Translations under genes and position numbers: made by a program
DNA from: an uncultured Dorea sp.
Lineage (GTDB): Bacteria > Bacillota > Clostridia > Lachnospirales > Lachnospiraceae
Direction of reading: 5' to 3'
Assembly: GCA_910587575.1 (NCBI GenBank)
Contig: CAJULU010000001.1
Span: forward strand, 1 to 22,756
DNA: 22,756 nt
In this document: positions 1 through 7,794 of the stretch, piece after piece
How positions within the stretch are numbered: position 1 is the first letter of the stretch
Layout of the letters: each line of letters starts with the position of its first letter
Notes under the pieces: generated by a model
Database searches by the model: none
Seen by the model: only the letters and a program-made list of their open reading frames with translations
Told to the model about the DNA's origin: nothing

Positions 1-1
1 T

Positions 2-787
2 TATGGATGTAGCAGTTTGAAAAGTATAACAATCCCGGAAGGAGTGACGAGTATAGGGGATCATGCTTTTGATGGATGTAGTGGTTTGGAAAGCATAGTA
101 ATCCCAGAAGGAGTGACGATTATAGGGTATGGTGTTTTTGATGGATGTAGTAGTTTGGAAAGTATAACAATCCCGAAGGGAGTGACGGATATAGGGGATG
201 GTGCTTTTAGTGGATGTAGTGGTTTGGAAAGCATAGTAATCCCGGAAGGAGTGGTAATCATAGGGGATAGAGCTTTTGAGGGTTGCAGCAGTTTGAAAAG
301 TATAACAATCCCGGAAAAAGTGACGAGTATAGGGGATAGTACTTTTTATAGATGTAGTAGTTTGGAAAGTATAGAAATCCCGAAGGGAGTGACAAGTATA
401 AGCTCTTGGGCTATTTACGAATGTAGAAGTTTGCAGAAAATAATTATGCATGGTGATGCGCCAAGCGCAGATGGCTATACGTTTGGGATGGTAGATAATA
501 TGGTGATATATGTTCCAAAAAATGCAAAAGGATACGATGCATATCCATGGAATGAATATAAAATTGTTTATGGTGATAACAGTGAAGATTATAAAAAGGG
601 TGATGTAAACGAAGATGGTACGGTAGATATCAAAGACCTCCAAATCATTCTCCGAAGTGTCTGCGAAAAAATTAAGCTTACCGACCGACAGAAAACGATT
701 GCAGATATCACAAAAGACGGTAAAGTTGATATTCATGACCTGCGTAAGGAATTAAGATTCGTCTGCGGCAAGATTGAAGCATTATAA
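2..787 (+). CDS. BspA-like leucine-rich-repeat protein with C-terminal dockerin (5' end outside window)
   Basis: This is the C-terminal part of a secreted or cell-surface LRR_5 (BspA-like) protein. The frame is open to the window edge, so the true start lies upstream. A TTG at 17 falls inside a repeat and is not a start. Six 23-residue repeats of the pattern GCSSLxSIxIPxGVTxIGxxAF run from 17 to 430. A short beta-rich cap follows (YVPKNAKGYDAYPW). The last ~62 residues form a dockerin-like domain with two calcium-loop motifs, DVNEDGTVDIKD and DITKDGKVDIHD. BspA-type repeats are known to mediate binding to host or bacterial proteins; the dockerin should anchor the protein to a cohesin partner. 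The next gene starts 12 nt after the stop with no terminator between, so the three dockerin genes probably share an mRNA. The repeat part has more AT-rich codons than its neighbours. Confidence 0.88.
   Translation, partial: YGCSSLKSITIPEGVTSIGDHAFDGCSGLESIVIPEGVTIIGYGVFDGCSSLESITIPKGVTDIGDGAFSGCSGLESIVIPEGVVIIGDRAFEGCSSLKSITIPEKVTSIGDSTFYRCSSLESIEIPKGVTSISSWAIYECRSLQKIIMHGDAPSADGYTFGMVDNMVIYVPKNAKGYDAYPWNEYKIVYGDNSEDYKKGDVNEDGTVDIKDLQIILRSVCEKIKLTDRQKTIADITKDGKVDIHDLRKELRFVCGKIEAL
17..430 (+). repeat. Six tandem 69-bp units encoding LRR_5 repeats
   Basis: Units begin at the leucine codons at 17, 86, 155, 224, 293 and 362, all exactly 69 nt apart. Phrases such as AATCCCGGAAGGAGTGACGA recur almost unchanged. 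Units 1/2 and 3/4 alternate in protein sequence (SIT then SIV), which suggests a 138-bp duplication unit. Units 5 and 6 are more diverged. The array continues upstream of the window. Confidence 0.9.
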
Positions 788-799
788 GGAGAAGATGCA

Positions 800-2518
800 A
801 TGCAAAAAAGAAGACTAGCAGAACATTTATTAAAAATAAGCCTTTCCATCCTGTGTTTCCTCATTTTCGGAGTCACAGGAATCGAAGCAAAAGCTGAGGG
901 TGAAGTCCGTATTGTTAGGGAGGGAAACGGAGGTCTGGAAAGACTGGAAGCAGTGGAACTTCCAGACGAATGTATCAAAGAATGGAAGGAATCCGAGGCA
1001 GTCCAGTACACACAGAACCAAGCCAGTTCATCAGCAAATGAGTTCCTGGAATATAGCTCCGATTACGGTTATCAAGACATGGCAAAGCGTTCCAACAGCG
1101 AGGCAAGACAATATGCATACCAGCAGTTAAAAATACTGAGTAAAAACTTCACGGTAAACGGCCAGAATGCGGTTAAAAAAGAATTCGATCAAAATACATA
1201 CGCAGTTGCAGGAACCATAGATTTATCAGCATATCAACTGACATCAGATGAAATGATTGAGATCTACTTCACGTTCCGCCACGATAACCCACAGTTTTTC
1301 TGGCTGTCGAACCGTATCGCATTTAGCAGTAAAAGCATGACAGCCTTGACTTACGATGCCTATGAAAATGGTTCGGTAAGACAAGCCGCCCTGGAAGAGA
1401 TTACACAGACGGCGCAGACGGTATACCAGTCTAAAATCACCGATTCAGATTCAGATTACCAGAAAGTGCTGAAAATACATGATGCATTGATAGCAGATAT
1501 CGAATATTCTGCGGATACTTCCATCCCCACCGCACATTCCATCGCAGGGGCAATGACTTCGAGTAAATCTGCAGTCTGCGAAGGATATGCGAAAGTCATG
1601 CAGGTGATGATGAACCAGTACGGAATTATGAACATCTATATAACCGGAACGGCTGGCGGCGGCGGGCATGCATGGAACATGGTCAGGATGAACCAGGGAC
1701 AATATTACTGGCTGGACGCCACATGGGATGACCAGTTGTATGAAGCTGCCCAGCATCGCTATTTCCTTGTGGGAAGCCAGAATTTTACTGACCATACCGT
1801 AGATTTGTCTACAGGTACAGGAACCGAGTTTTTATATGAACTGCCGCAGGTATCGGAAGAAAACTATGCACCTGGGTCCGAAGGAGATGAGAATGGAGAT
1901 ATTGCAGATCAGATTGCAGAGATGAAAGTGAAAATAGGTTCATACGACAAAGAAAATGTAAAATCTTCCGATAAAGAAGATCTGGAAAAACTGTCAAGTG
2001 AGATTGAGGAACTGCTGGCGGCTGTCGGTCTGTCTGAAAATGAAACTGCAGAATTGAACCAGATTCAAGAAATATGCGAAGGTCTCCTGGCCCGGATTAC
2101 AGAAGTCGGGAAAAAGATAATACAATTTACGGAAACAGTGGACCTTTATATAGAAGAAAAGCCCGAGAACCTGGAGAAAACTGCTGTTGAACAGACTTTG
2201 GCCGAGATGGAAGCTCTGCATAAAACCGGGAATCTGACGGATGATGAAATTTTAACACTGAAGACTTTGAAAGAAAAATGCGAAAAACTCTTAGACCAAT
2301 ATTCCGCTGAAAAAGATTTTATGCCAGGAGATGTGAATGAAGACCAGTCGGTTGATATCAAAGACCTGCAGCTTATCCTGCGTCATGTCTGCGAAAAGAT
2401 CAGGCTGACAGACCGTCAGATCATGATTGGGGATGTGGTAAAGGACGGGGAGGTGGATCTTCAGGATCTGCGCAAGGAATTGAGATATGTATGCGGCAAA
2501 TTAGAGACATTGGATTAA
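800..2518 (+). CDS. Secreted transglutaminase-like domain protein with C-terminal dockerin
   Basis: The 572-aa product starts with a signal peptide (basic MQKRR, hydrophobic core ~12-26, small residues near AKA at 30-32). Residues ~90-345 carry a transglutaminase-like papain-fold domain. The likely Cys-His-Asp triad is visible: Cys260 in SAVCEGYAK, His290 in GGGGHAWNMV and Asp306 in YYWLDATWDD. Such domains act as cysteine proteases, cross-linkers or peptidases; the substrate cannot be told here. Residues ~360-505 are Glu/Lys-rich and helical, probably a stalk. Residues ~508-572 are a dockerin with loops DVNEDQSVDIKD and DVVKDGEVDLQD. The ATG follows AAGGAGA by 7 nt, and the gene begins 12 nt after the previous stop. 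The protein probably acts outside the cell, held to a cohesin partner together with its neighbours. Confidence 0.88.
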   Translation: MQKRRLAEHLLKISLSILCFLIFGVTGIEAKAEGEVRIVREGNGGLERLEAVELPDECIKEWKESEAVQYTQNQASSSANEFLEYSSDYGYQDMAKRSNSEARQYAYQQLKILSKNFTVNGQNAVKKEFDQNTYAVAGTIDLSAYQLTSDEMIEIYFTFRHDNPQFFWLSNRIAFSSKSMTALTYDAYENGSVRQAALEEITQTAQTVYQSKITDSDSDYQKVLKIHDALIADIEYSADTSIPTAHSIAGAMTSSKSAVCEGYAKVMQVMMNQYGIMNIYITGTAGGGGHAWNMVRMNQGQYYWLDATWDDQLYEAAQHRYFLVGSQNFTDHTVDLSTGTGTEFLYELPQVSEENYAPGSEGDENGDIADQIAEMKVKIGSYDKENVKSSDKEDLEKLSSEIEELLAAVGLSENETAELNQIQEICEGLLARITEVGKKIIQFTETVDLYIEEKPENLEKTAVEQTLAEMEALHKTGNLTDDEILTLKTLKEKCEKLLDQYSAEKDFMPGDVNEDQSVDIKDLQLILRHVCEKIRLTDRQIMIGDVVKDGEVDLQDLRKELRYVCGKLETLD

Positions 2519-2584
2519 ATTCAAGATAAAAAGGGCAGCGATAGAAAGCAGATAAAATATTTATATAACCAGGAGGAACGGAAA

Positions 2585-5134
2585 ATGAAGAAAAGAAAAG
2601 TTGCAGCATTGATTCTGACGTGCAGTATGATTTTGGGCCAAACAGTATGGGCGCAGGACGTAGAAGTAACCGCTGAAGTGGTTGAAAAATTCCAGGAAAC
2701 ACAAGGAATTGCAGATGTTTTGGAGCCTCGGGACGGGCAGGAATTACAGACCGGTCAGCTAAAAGAGGAAAATCCATCTGATTTTACAGGAACCGGCATG
2801 GAAGAAGAAAAAGACGGAGACGGCCAGACACAGCCGGATGGAAATCAGTATCAGCAGAATGAAGAAAATTGTGATGTAGATACACAGGAGGAAACGGAGG
2901 AAGCGGATGAGGAAGAGCAGACTGAGGAGAAAGAATTGGCTGCCCAGGTCGATGAGGTTGAGAAAAAGTCAATCTGTGTAAACTATCCGACTATAATTGA
3001 GCTGGGATGGGGCACCGATAATATTAATGATATAGATTTTACAGTTGAATCAGAAAATGAAGAGATCTGCCAGGTGACAAAAGGAATTTTAGAAGGAAAT
3101 AGAGGACATAATTGGCTCTATTTTACCATAGAGGGTAAACAGAAGGGGACAACGACTGTCAGTGCCTCTTTTTCAGGAAGAACCAGAAAGTATGAAATTA
3201 CCATAAATGAGTTGCCGCAAGATGCAGTCATGTTTAAGGATATTGGATTGAGGTCGCAGTTAGTAAATGGAAATTGGCGGGCGTATACGGATACGAATGG
3301 GGATGGATGTATCAGTGAAGATGAATTGGAGCAGATAACAGATATGTACTTGGCATATAGTGAATTTTCTGCCATACCTCCGATCAAAGATTTGTCAGGA
3401 TTAGAAAATGCGGTAAATCTGAGGAATATTGATTTAATTGACAATGCAGAATTAGCAGATATCAGTGTGTTGTTTGGATTAGAAAAATTGCAATCTGTGC
3501 ACTTGAGAGGTACGAATGTTTCCGATGCAGACAGATGGAAGCTGGCTGATTTTAAAGACTTTACGTTATCTAAGGGGGATAAGATATCCCTGCCTGTTTT
3601 GGGAGCTTTGTTTGAGGAGGGTCTGTCTATAGAAGCTGTTGACGGCAAGGATTGTGTAGAGATTGAAGATAAAGGGAGTGCGGCAGAAATTCTGGCAAAA
3701 GAAGCAGGCGAAACAAAGCTGCATATTACTTATCATGATCTGAGTAAGGATATTACGGTGACAGTACAGGGAATACAGGCAGATCAGGAAGTTGGCGAGG
3801 ACTATCCGGTTGAGATTCAGCCAAGACCTTCTATATCTGCAAATGCATTCTATTCGGATGAAGGTCTGATTCTGGACAGTAATCACCAGCTATGGCAGCT
3901 TTACCCGGAACCGGCCAAGAAAAAAGATAATGTTAAGGATTATGTGGCAAACTGGGTATATTATGGTACGGATAGAAAAAATGCCGAGATTCGCACCTAT
4001 TTGCTGGATAATGATGATAACCTCTGGAAAGACACGGAGAAACTGTCGGAAAACGTAGAGAAATTTGACGGACGGTATGCGCTTGATTCACAGGGGACTT
4101 TACATAATGTGTATAATTCCGGGAATGAACAGATTGAAAATGTAACAGACTGGCTCAGTCCTTCCTATGAAAGTAAGGGAACGGCATACCTTCTGAAAAA
4201 AGACGGAACCTTGTGGACACGGCAGGAAAATGCGTCAGATCAGAAGGTAGAAGAATGGAAGCAGATGGAAAGTGGTGTAAAACAATTGTATGAAGATGGA
4301 TATTTGAAAGCGGATGGAGCCGTAGTTTCCTTTGACGGGACGAAAACCACGGATATAAAGGCAGACCGGATGTGTGAAGACGGGAATTTTTATGATAAGG
4401 ATGGAAATTACTATTTCTGTATTACCAAATGGAACGGCAGCTCTCACGAATATGAAAAAGAATACATCAATATGGGGAAGATAGACGTAAAACAGGCAGA
4501 ATCATATGGAGGAGAAGACGGCGGAGTATTTCTGTTAAATCAAGATAAACAGGTTTATAAATACGATTTGTCTGCAAAGAAAATGGATCTTCTGATGTCA
4601 AATGTTTTGAGAATCAATGAGGAACTTTCATATTACTGGTCTGACTCCACATCCTGGGCATTTCAGTTAAGTGACGGCAAGTATTATGATCTGGAAGGAA
4701 AAGCAATGGCAGAGGTAAGGGTAGGATTTTCGGGATATGAGGATGACTTGATCTGGCGTGAAGATGGCTCTCAAGCAGTGGTAAGGAATGGAGTCACGAT
4801 TCTGACCAGCGTGACGATCGTCTGGTGCGACCGCATTGAGGGAACATGGAGGACATACGCCAGCCGTACAGACGGGACCATCTGGGATATTACCGGAGTT
4901 CCCGAGCAGATATTAGACTTGAAATCAGCGCCTTATCTGAAAGGAGATGTCAATGAGGACGGGACGGTTGATATCAAAGATCTCCAGCTGGTTCTCCGCC
5001 ATGTCTGTGAGAAGATTAAGCTGACAGACCGGCAGATCATGATAGCAGATGTTGTGAGTGACGGAACGGTGAATATTCATGATCTGCGCAAGGAATTAAG
5101 ATATGTATGTGGAAAACTGGATACATTAGATTAA
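2585..5134 (+). CDS. Secreted modular protein (Ig-like, EF-hand/LRR, propeller-like) with C-terminal dockerin
   Basis: The 849-aa product has a clear signal peptide (MKKRKVAALILTCSMILG, likely cut after VWA at 23). Then come a Glu/Asp-rich linker (~60-125) and a bacterial Ig-like stretch (~126-207). An EF-hand-like loop DTNGDGCISEDE starts at 236, followed by a short internalin-like LRR region (DLSGLENAVNLRNIDL, ~260-320). Residues ~410-780 contain recurring strand motifs ending in DGTLW/DGTIW/NHQLW, which resemble RCC1-like or other beta-propeller blades. The final ~62 residues are a dockerin with loops DVNEDGTVDIKD and DVVSDGTVNIHD. No catalytic motif was recognised, so this is probably a binding protein. 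AGGAGG lies 8 nt before the ATG. The gene is the last of the three dockerin genes. Confidence 0.85.
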   Translation: MKKRKVAALILTCSMILGQTVWAQDVEVTAEVVEKFQETQGIADVLEPRDGQELQTGQLKEENPSDFTGTGMEEEKDGDGQTQPDGNQYQQNEENCDVDTQEETEEADEEEQTEEKELAAQVDEVEKKSICVNYPTIIELGWGTDNINDIDFTVESENEEICQVTKGILEGNRGHNWLYFTIEGKQKGTTTVSASFSGRTRKYEITINELPQDAVMFKDIGLRSQLVNGNWRAYTDTNGDGCISEDELEQITDMYLAYSEFSAIPPIKDLSGLENAVNLRNIDLIDNAELADISVLFGLEKLQSVHLRGTNVSDADRWKLADFKDFTLSKGDKISLPVLGALFEEGLSIEAVDGKDCVEIEDKGSAAEILAKEAGETKLHITYHDLSKDITVTVQGIQADQEVGEDYPVEIQPRPSISANAFYSDEGLILDSNHQLWQLYPEPAKKKDNVKDYVANWVYYGTDRKNAEIRTYLLDNDDNLWKDTEKLSENVEKFDGRYALDSQGTLHNVYNSGNEQIENVTDWLSPSYESKGTAYLLKKDGTLWTRQENASDQKVEEWKQMESGVKQLYEDGYLKADGAVVSFDGTKTTDIKADRMCEDGNFYDKDGNYYFCITKWNGSSHEYEKEYINMGKIDVKQAESYGGEDGGVFLLNQDKQVYKYDLSAKKMDLLMSNVLRINEELSYYWSDSTSWAFQLSDGKYYDLEGKAMAEVRVGFSGYEDDLIWREDGSQAVVRNGVTILTSVTIVWCDRIEGTWRTYASRTDGTIWDITGVPEQILDLKSAPYLKGDVNEDGTVDIKDLQLVLRHVCEKIKLTDRQIMIADVVSDGTVNIHDLRKELRYVCGKLDTLD

Positions 5135-5151
5135 GCGATAATTAGTTTTTT

Positions 5152-5189
5152 AGTCAAGAAAATTCTGAAATTTCAGATTTTTCTTGACT
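5152..5189 (+). terminator. Long AT-rich palindrome at the end of the dockerin operon
   Basis: The arm GTCAAGAAAATTCTGAAA (5153-5170) is followed at once by TTTCAGATTTTTCTTGAC (5171-5188), an 18-bp inverted repeat with a two-base mismatch and one extra A-T pair outside. It begins 17 nt after the stop of the last dockerin gene. The downstream sequence is T-rich but has no compact T run, so termination is likely but not proven. Confidence 0.5.
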
Positions 5190-5204
5190 TGCTTATTTTA
5201 AATA

Positions 5205-5498
5205 GACCCTTCTACATCTCAGAATGATATGACGACATTTAAAAACAGAGATGATGTGCTTACATTATTGATTCATTTAGGATATGTGTCATTTGATGAA
5301 AAGAAGAGAGAAGTTTTTATCCCTAACCAGGAGATTGTACAGGAATTTCTGGGAGCGGTAAAAACCGGAGGCTGGGGAGGGCTGATGCAGGCTCTGGATT
5401 CTTCAGAGCGGCTTCTTAAAAGTTCATGGCTGATGGATGGAAAATCTGTAGCAGATGGTATGGACGGCTTACTGCTGACAAGCCGTCTGACAATCTGA
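5205..5498 (+). pseudogene. Relic of an AAA-ATPase_like / PD-(D/E)XK family protein
   Basis: The readable 89-aa frame from ATG 5229 (MTTFKNRDDVLTLLIHLGYV) matches, from memory, the central segment of the large family that joins an AAA-ATPase_like domain to a C-terminal PD-(D/E)XK nuclease. That segment carries a QNDM..F...DDVLTLLIHLGYL phrase, an IPN.E...EF phrase and a second helical phrase, all visible here. The similarity starts just upstream of the ATG (SQNDM). There is no ribosome binding site, the ATPase domain is missing, and the protein stops before any nuclease motif. I therefore call it a fragment left after deletion. A second, different member of the family lies at 11408-12878. Confidence 0.6.
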
Positions 5499-5525
5499 TT
5501 TCCCGGCAGCCCCTTTTCCCCCGGA

Positions 5526-6029
5526 TTACCGGATCTCAAGAGTCAGAATATAATCATCCATCACAAACCCATTTCCAATATCTGCCACCTGTTCATCCGT
5601 GATTACGAATCCCAGATGGTCATATACTGCCAGCGTATTTTCATTATGCCTGTTGCAGGTCAGCCAGATTTTCTTGAGATCCCGCTCTTTACACAATTTA
5701 ATCAGAAAATTGAAAGCTTCTGTTGCAAGATGCTGTCCCCGGCAGTCTTTTTTGATGTAGAGTTTGCTTAAAAACAAGGAATCCTCTTCCTGATGAATTC
5801 CTATGTAACCGGCGAGGGTGTGTGAACTGAAAAGCTGGAAGTATTCATAACCGTCCTGTTTTATCTGCGTCTGGAGAGCAGGATAGGACTGGAATTTTTC
5901 AACCATGTAATTCACCTGTTCTTCTCCGATGATGGGAGTAAAGTGCTGGTGCCAGATTTCTTCCGCCAGATCAGCGATTTCATGGATACTGGAGTCGCTT
6001 TCTGCAGGTACTATGTTGATTGTGTTCAT
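5526..6029 (-). CDS. GNAT family N-acetyltransferase
   Basis: The 167-aa product has the length of a single GNAT domain, which transfers an acyl group from acyl-CoA to an amine. The core beta strand SLFLSKLYIKKDCRGQHLATEAF (~84-106) holds the pyrophosphate-binding R-G-Q-H-L-A motif. A later helix/strand pair (KKIWLTCNRHNENTLAVYDHLGFV) matches GNAT motif B with the usual N...A..Y...GF pattern. The substrate cannot be read from the sequence. The frame is open further upstream, but ATG 6029 is preferred because AAAGGAG lies 8 nt before it. A TTGTAC-N17-TATAAT promoter lies ~95-120 nt upstream. The gene is divergent from the MNT gene. Confidence 0.88.
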   Translation of the reverse strand: MNTINIVPAESDSSIHEIADLAEEIWHQHFTPIIGEEQVNYMVEKFQSYPALQTQIKQDGYEYFQLFSSHTLAGYIGIHQEEDSLFLSKLYIKKDCRGQHLATEAFNFLIKLCKERDLKKIWLTCNRHNENTLAVYDHLGFVITDEQVADIGNGFVMDDYILTLEIR

Positions 6030-6123
6030 GGTATGTCTCCTTTTTGTAGAATCGTATCTGACAATTCTATCGTTCTGTTTAGTGTTTTGAATAGTTTTAT
6101 AAATATTAGATTTCTCTTCTGGT

Positions 6124-6152
6124 ATTATACGTGATATAATAGCTTTGTACAA
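6124..6152 (-). promoter_or_regulatory. Sigma-A type promoter for the acetyltransferase gene
   Basis: On the minus strand, TTGTAC (6152-6147) is followed after exactly 17 nt by TATAAT (6129-6124). It would start transcription near 6117 and leave a ~90-nt leader before ATG 6029. Confidence 0.6.
6132..6140 (+). promoter_or_regulatory. Extended -10 promoter for the MNT-HEPN gene pair
   Basis: TGATATAAT is a perfect extended -10 (TGnTATAAT). No good -35 hexamer is visible, as is usual for this class. It lies 31 nt before the TTG start of the nucleotidyltransferase and inside the spacer of the opposite-strand promoter. Confidence 0.55.
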
Positions 6153-6171
6153 GAGAAAGAAGGGATAACTT

Positions 6172-6543
6172 TTGAAGAAATATAATAATTATGACCTGCA
6201 TTTTCGTTTTGAAACGAAAAAAGGCGTAGATTTTCTGAATGCAGAGTACATCCATCCATTGAAACAACAGCTTGTACAAAGCTATGTTACCTGCTTCAGG
6301 CAGGATCCGAACGTAAAGACGGGGATTATTTTTGGAAGCGGAGTAGAATTTGGCTGTCACAGCTTCAGTGATCTGGATATCTGTATTGAACGTTATGATT
6401 CAGAGCGGGGATTCAGGAATTACCCGGAGGAATATATGGAAGAAACGGATATCGTTTATTCGGATACGGTTGGGAGCCGGTTAAGAGAAGAGATAGAGAA
6501 AAAGGGAATTGTTGTATTTGACAGGGAGGGTATTTATGTGTGA
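6172..6543 (+). CDS. Minimal nucleotidyltransferase (MNT) domain protein, antitoxin-like partner of a HEPN gene
   Basis: The 123-aa product has the nucleotidyltransferase signature GS-x10-DxD in full: G55-S56 in FGSGVEF and D67/D69 in FSDLDICIE. Small MNT proteins beside HEPN proteins often form toxin-antitoxin modules in which MNT modifies or neutralises the HEPN ribonuclease. Here the HEPN gene overlaps the MNT stop by a few bases, the classic arrangement. The start is a TTG with AAGGG 8 nt upstream. No in-frame ATG occurs before residue ~89, after the active-site motif, so the TTG is required. The reading frame is intact although the partner gene is broken. Confidence 0.8.
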   Translation: MKKYNNYDLHFRFETKKGVDFLNAEYIHPLKQQLVQSYVTCFRQDPNVKTGIIFGSGVEFGCHSFSDLDICIERYDSERGFRNYPEEYMEETDIVYSDTVGSRLREEIEKKGIVVFDREGIYV

Positions 6544-7054
6544 TATTCGTCTGTTCAGATCGGCTTATACCGAGTTTGAACTTGCCAGAGAGATATACCG
6601 GATTCCGCGGAATGATGAAGCCTTTTTAAATGGGATTGCTTATCATCTGTAGCAATCTGTAGAAAAGTTATTGAAAGCATTTCTGGAATGTAAAGGAGTG
6701 ACTGTTGCGAATACCCATGATATCTACAAATTAGTCCGGATGTCCCGGGATAATGGCTCAAATGTCATAATGACTTCATGGCTTGAGGACCGGGCGGATA
6801 CACTGACCCGGTGGGAAATGGATACCCGGTATAACATGGATTACACGGTTGAGTCAGAGAAGGTGCGGGAGGGAATCCAGGAGATCAGGCATTTCTTTGA
6901 TGTCAATGGAATCAAAGAGGAGTTAAGGCCGGAATTTTCCGATCAGAAGGTCAGAGAAAAGCTGCTTTCTTTTTTTCCAAAGAATTTTCGTCCGGCAGAT
7001 GATTTTGAGTGGAACTGTTATTATCAGATTTACAGAAAAAAGATAGAAAAATAA
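6536..7054 (+). pseudogene. HEPN-domain gene interrupted by an in-frame TAG
   Basis: The frame opens with ATG 6536, which overlaps the MNT stop (ATGTGTGA). It reads MCDIRLFRSAYTEFELAREI onward to IAYHL, meets TAG at 6650-6652, and continues without another stop to 7054 with QSVEKLLKAFLECKGVTV and a typical later THDIYKLV and TRYNMDY. Both halves fit one HEPN domain (PF05168 type). The stop sits where family members usually have Gln (YHLQQxxEKLLKA), so one C-to-T change in CAG explains it. No start codon with a ribosome binding site follows the stop. I see no clear Rx4-6H RNase motif. If the amber codon is read as a stop, only 38 residues are made. Confidence 0.75.
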
Positions 7055-7080
7055 AATTTACGGATATGGGGAGGAACGGT

Positions 7081-7785
7081 ATGGGCGGATTTGTCACATT
7101 GGAAGGTGTAAAGAAGAGATACCGCATGGGTGAGGTTGAGATTATGGCAGCGGACGGGATTGATTTCCAGATCAGCCAGGGAGAGTTCGCCGTGGTGGTA
7201 GGGCCAAGCGGGGCGGGAAAGACAACGGTCTTAAATATTCTGGGCGGCATGGATACGGCGTCAGAAGGGCGTGTGATTGTGGACGGGCAGGATATCACCT
7301 CTTATTCCCAGAAACAGCTTACCGCTTACCGGCGGGATGATATCGGATTCGTATTTCAGTTCTATAATCTGATTCCGAACCTGACGGCTCTGGAGAATGT
7401 GGAACTTGCGCTTCAGATCTGCAAAGATCCTATGGATGCCAGGGAAGTGATGGAAGAAGTGGGGCTGGGAGACCGTCTGGATAATTTTCCCGCACAGTTA
7501 TCCGGCGGGGAGCAGCAGAGGGTGTCCATTGCCAGGGCGCTGGCGAAGAATCCTAAGATCCTGTTATGTGATGAACCCACGGGTGCCCTGGACTATAATA
7601 CGGGGAAGTCGATCCTGAAACTTCTGCAGGATACGTGCAGGATCAAGGGGATGACAGTGGTTCTGATTACCCATAATTCTGCGATTGCGCCGATGGCAGA
7701 CCGGGTGATCAAGATTAAAAACGGACGTGTGGCGGAGATTCTCAGAAACCGTTATCCGGTACCGGTTGAGACGATAGAGTGGTAG
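7081..7785 (+). CDS. ABC transporter ATP-binding protein (MacB/LolD-like)
   Basis: The 234-aa product contains the ABC ATPase motifs in order: Walker A GPSGAGKTT (41-49), Q-loop FQFYNL (92-97), signature LSGGEQQRV (140-148), Walker B ILLCDEPTGALD (160-171) and H-loop THN (197-199). The DEPTGALD form with an FtsX-type permease next door is typical of the MacB/LolD/BceA branch, which drives mechanical export or lipoprotein/peptide handling rather than classic substrate uptake. ATG 7081 is chosen because GGGGAGG lies 6 nt before it. The upstream ATG at 7066 has no ribosome binding site. The permease starts 9 nt after the stop. Substrate unknown. Confidence 0.93.
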   Translation: MGGFVTLEGVKKRYRMGEVEIMAADGIDFQISQGEFAVVVGPSGAGKTTVLNILGGMDTASEGRVIVDGQDITSYSQKQLTAYRRDDIGFVFQFYNLIPNLTALENVELALQICKDPMDAREVMEEVGLGDRLDNFPAQLSGGEQQRVSIARALAKNPKILLCDEPTGALDYNTGKSILKLLQDTCRIKGMTVVLITHNSAIAPMADRVIKIKNGRVAEILRNRYPVPVETIEW

Positions 7786-7794
7786 GGCATATAC

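Noticed and set aside
17..430. Regular repeats that could suggest a CRISPR array
   Set aside because: The 69-bp period is entirely in frame and encodes canonical LRR_5 repeats, with no spacer of unrelated sequence.
3290..3325. DTNGDGCISEDE as a second dockerin in the third protein
   Set aside because: Only one calcium loop is present and it leads directly into an LRR region, so it is an EF-hand-like cap rather than a dockerin.
6650..6652. TAG as a recoded (pyrrolysine-type) codon
   Set aside because: The family has Gln at this place and no recoding signal is visible, so a nonsense mutation is simpler.
7066..7080. Upstream ATG for the ABC ATPase
   Set aside because: No ribosome site precedes it, whereas GGGGAGG is well placed for ATG 7081.
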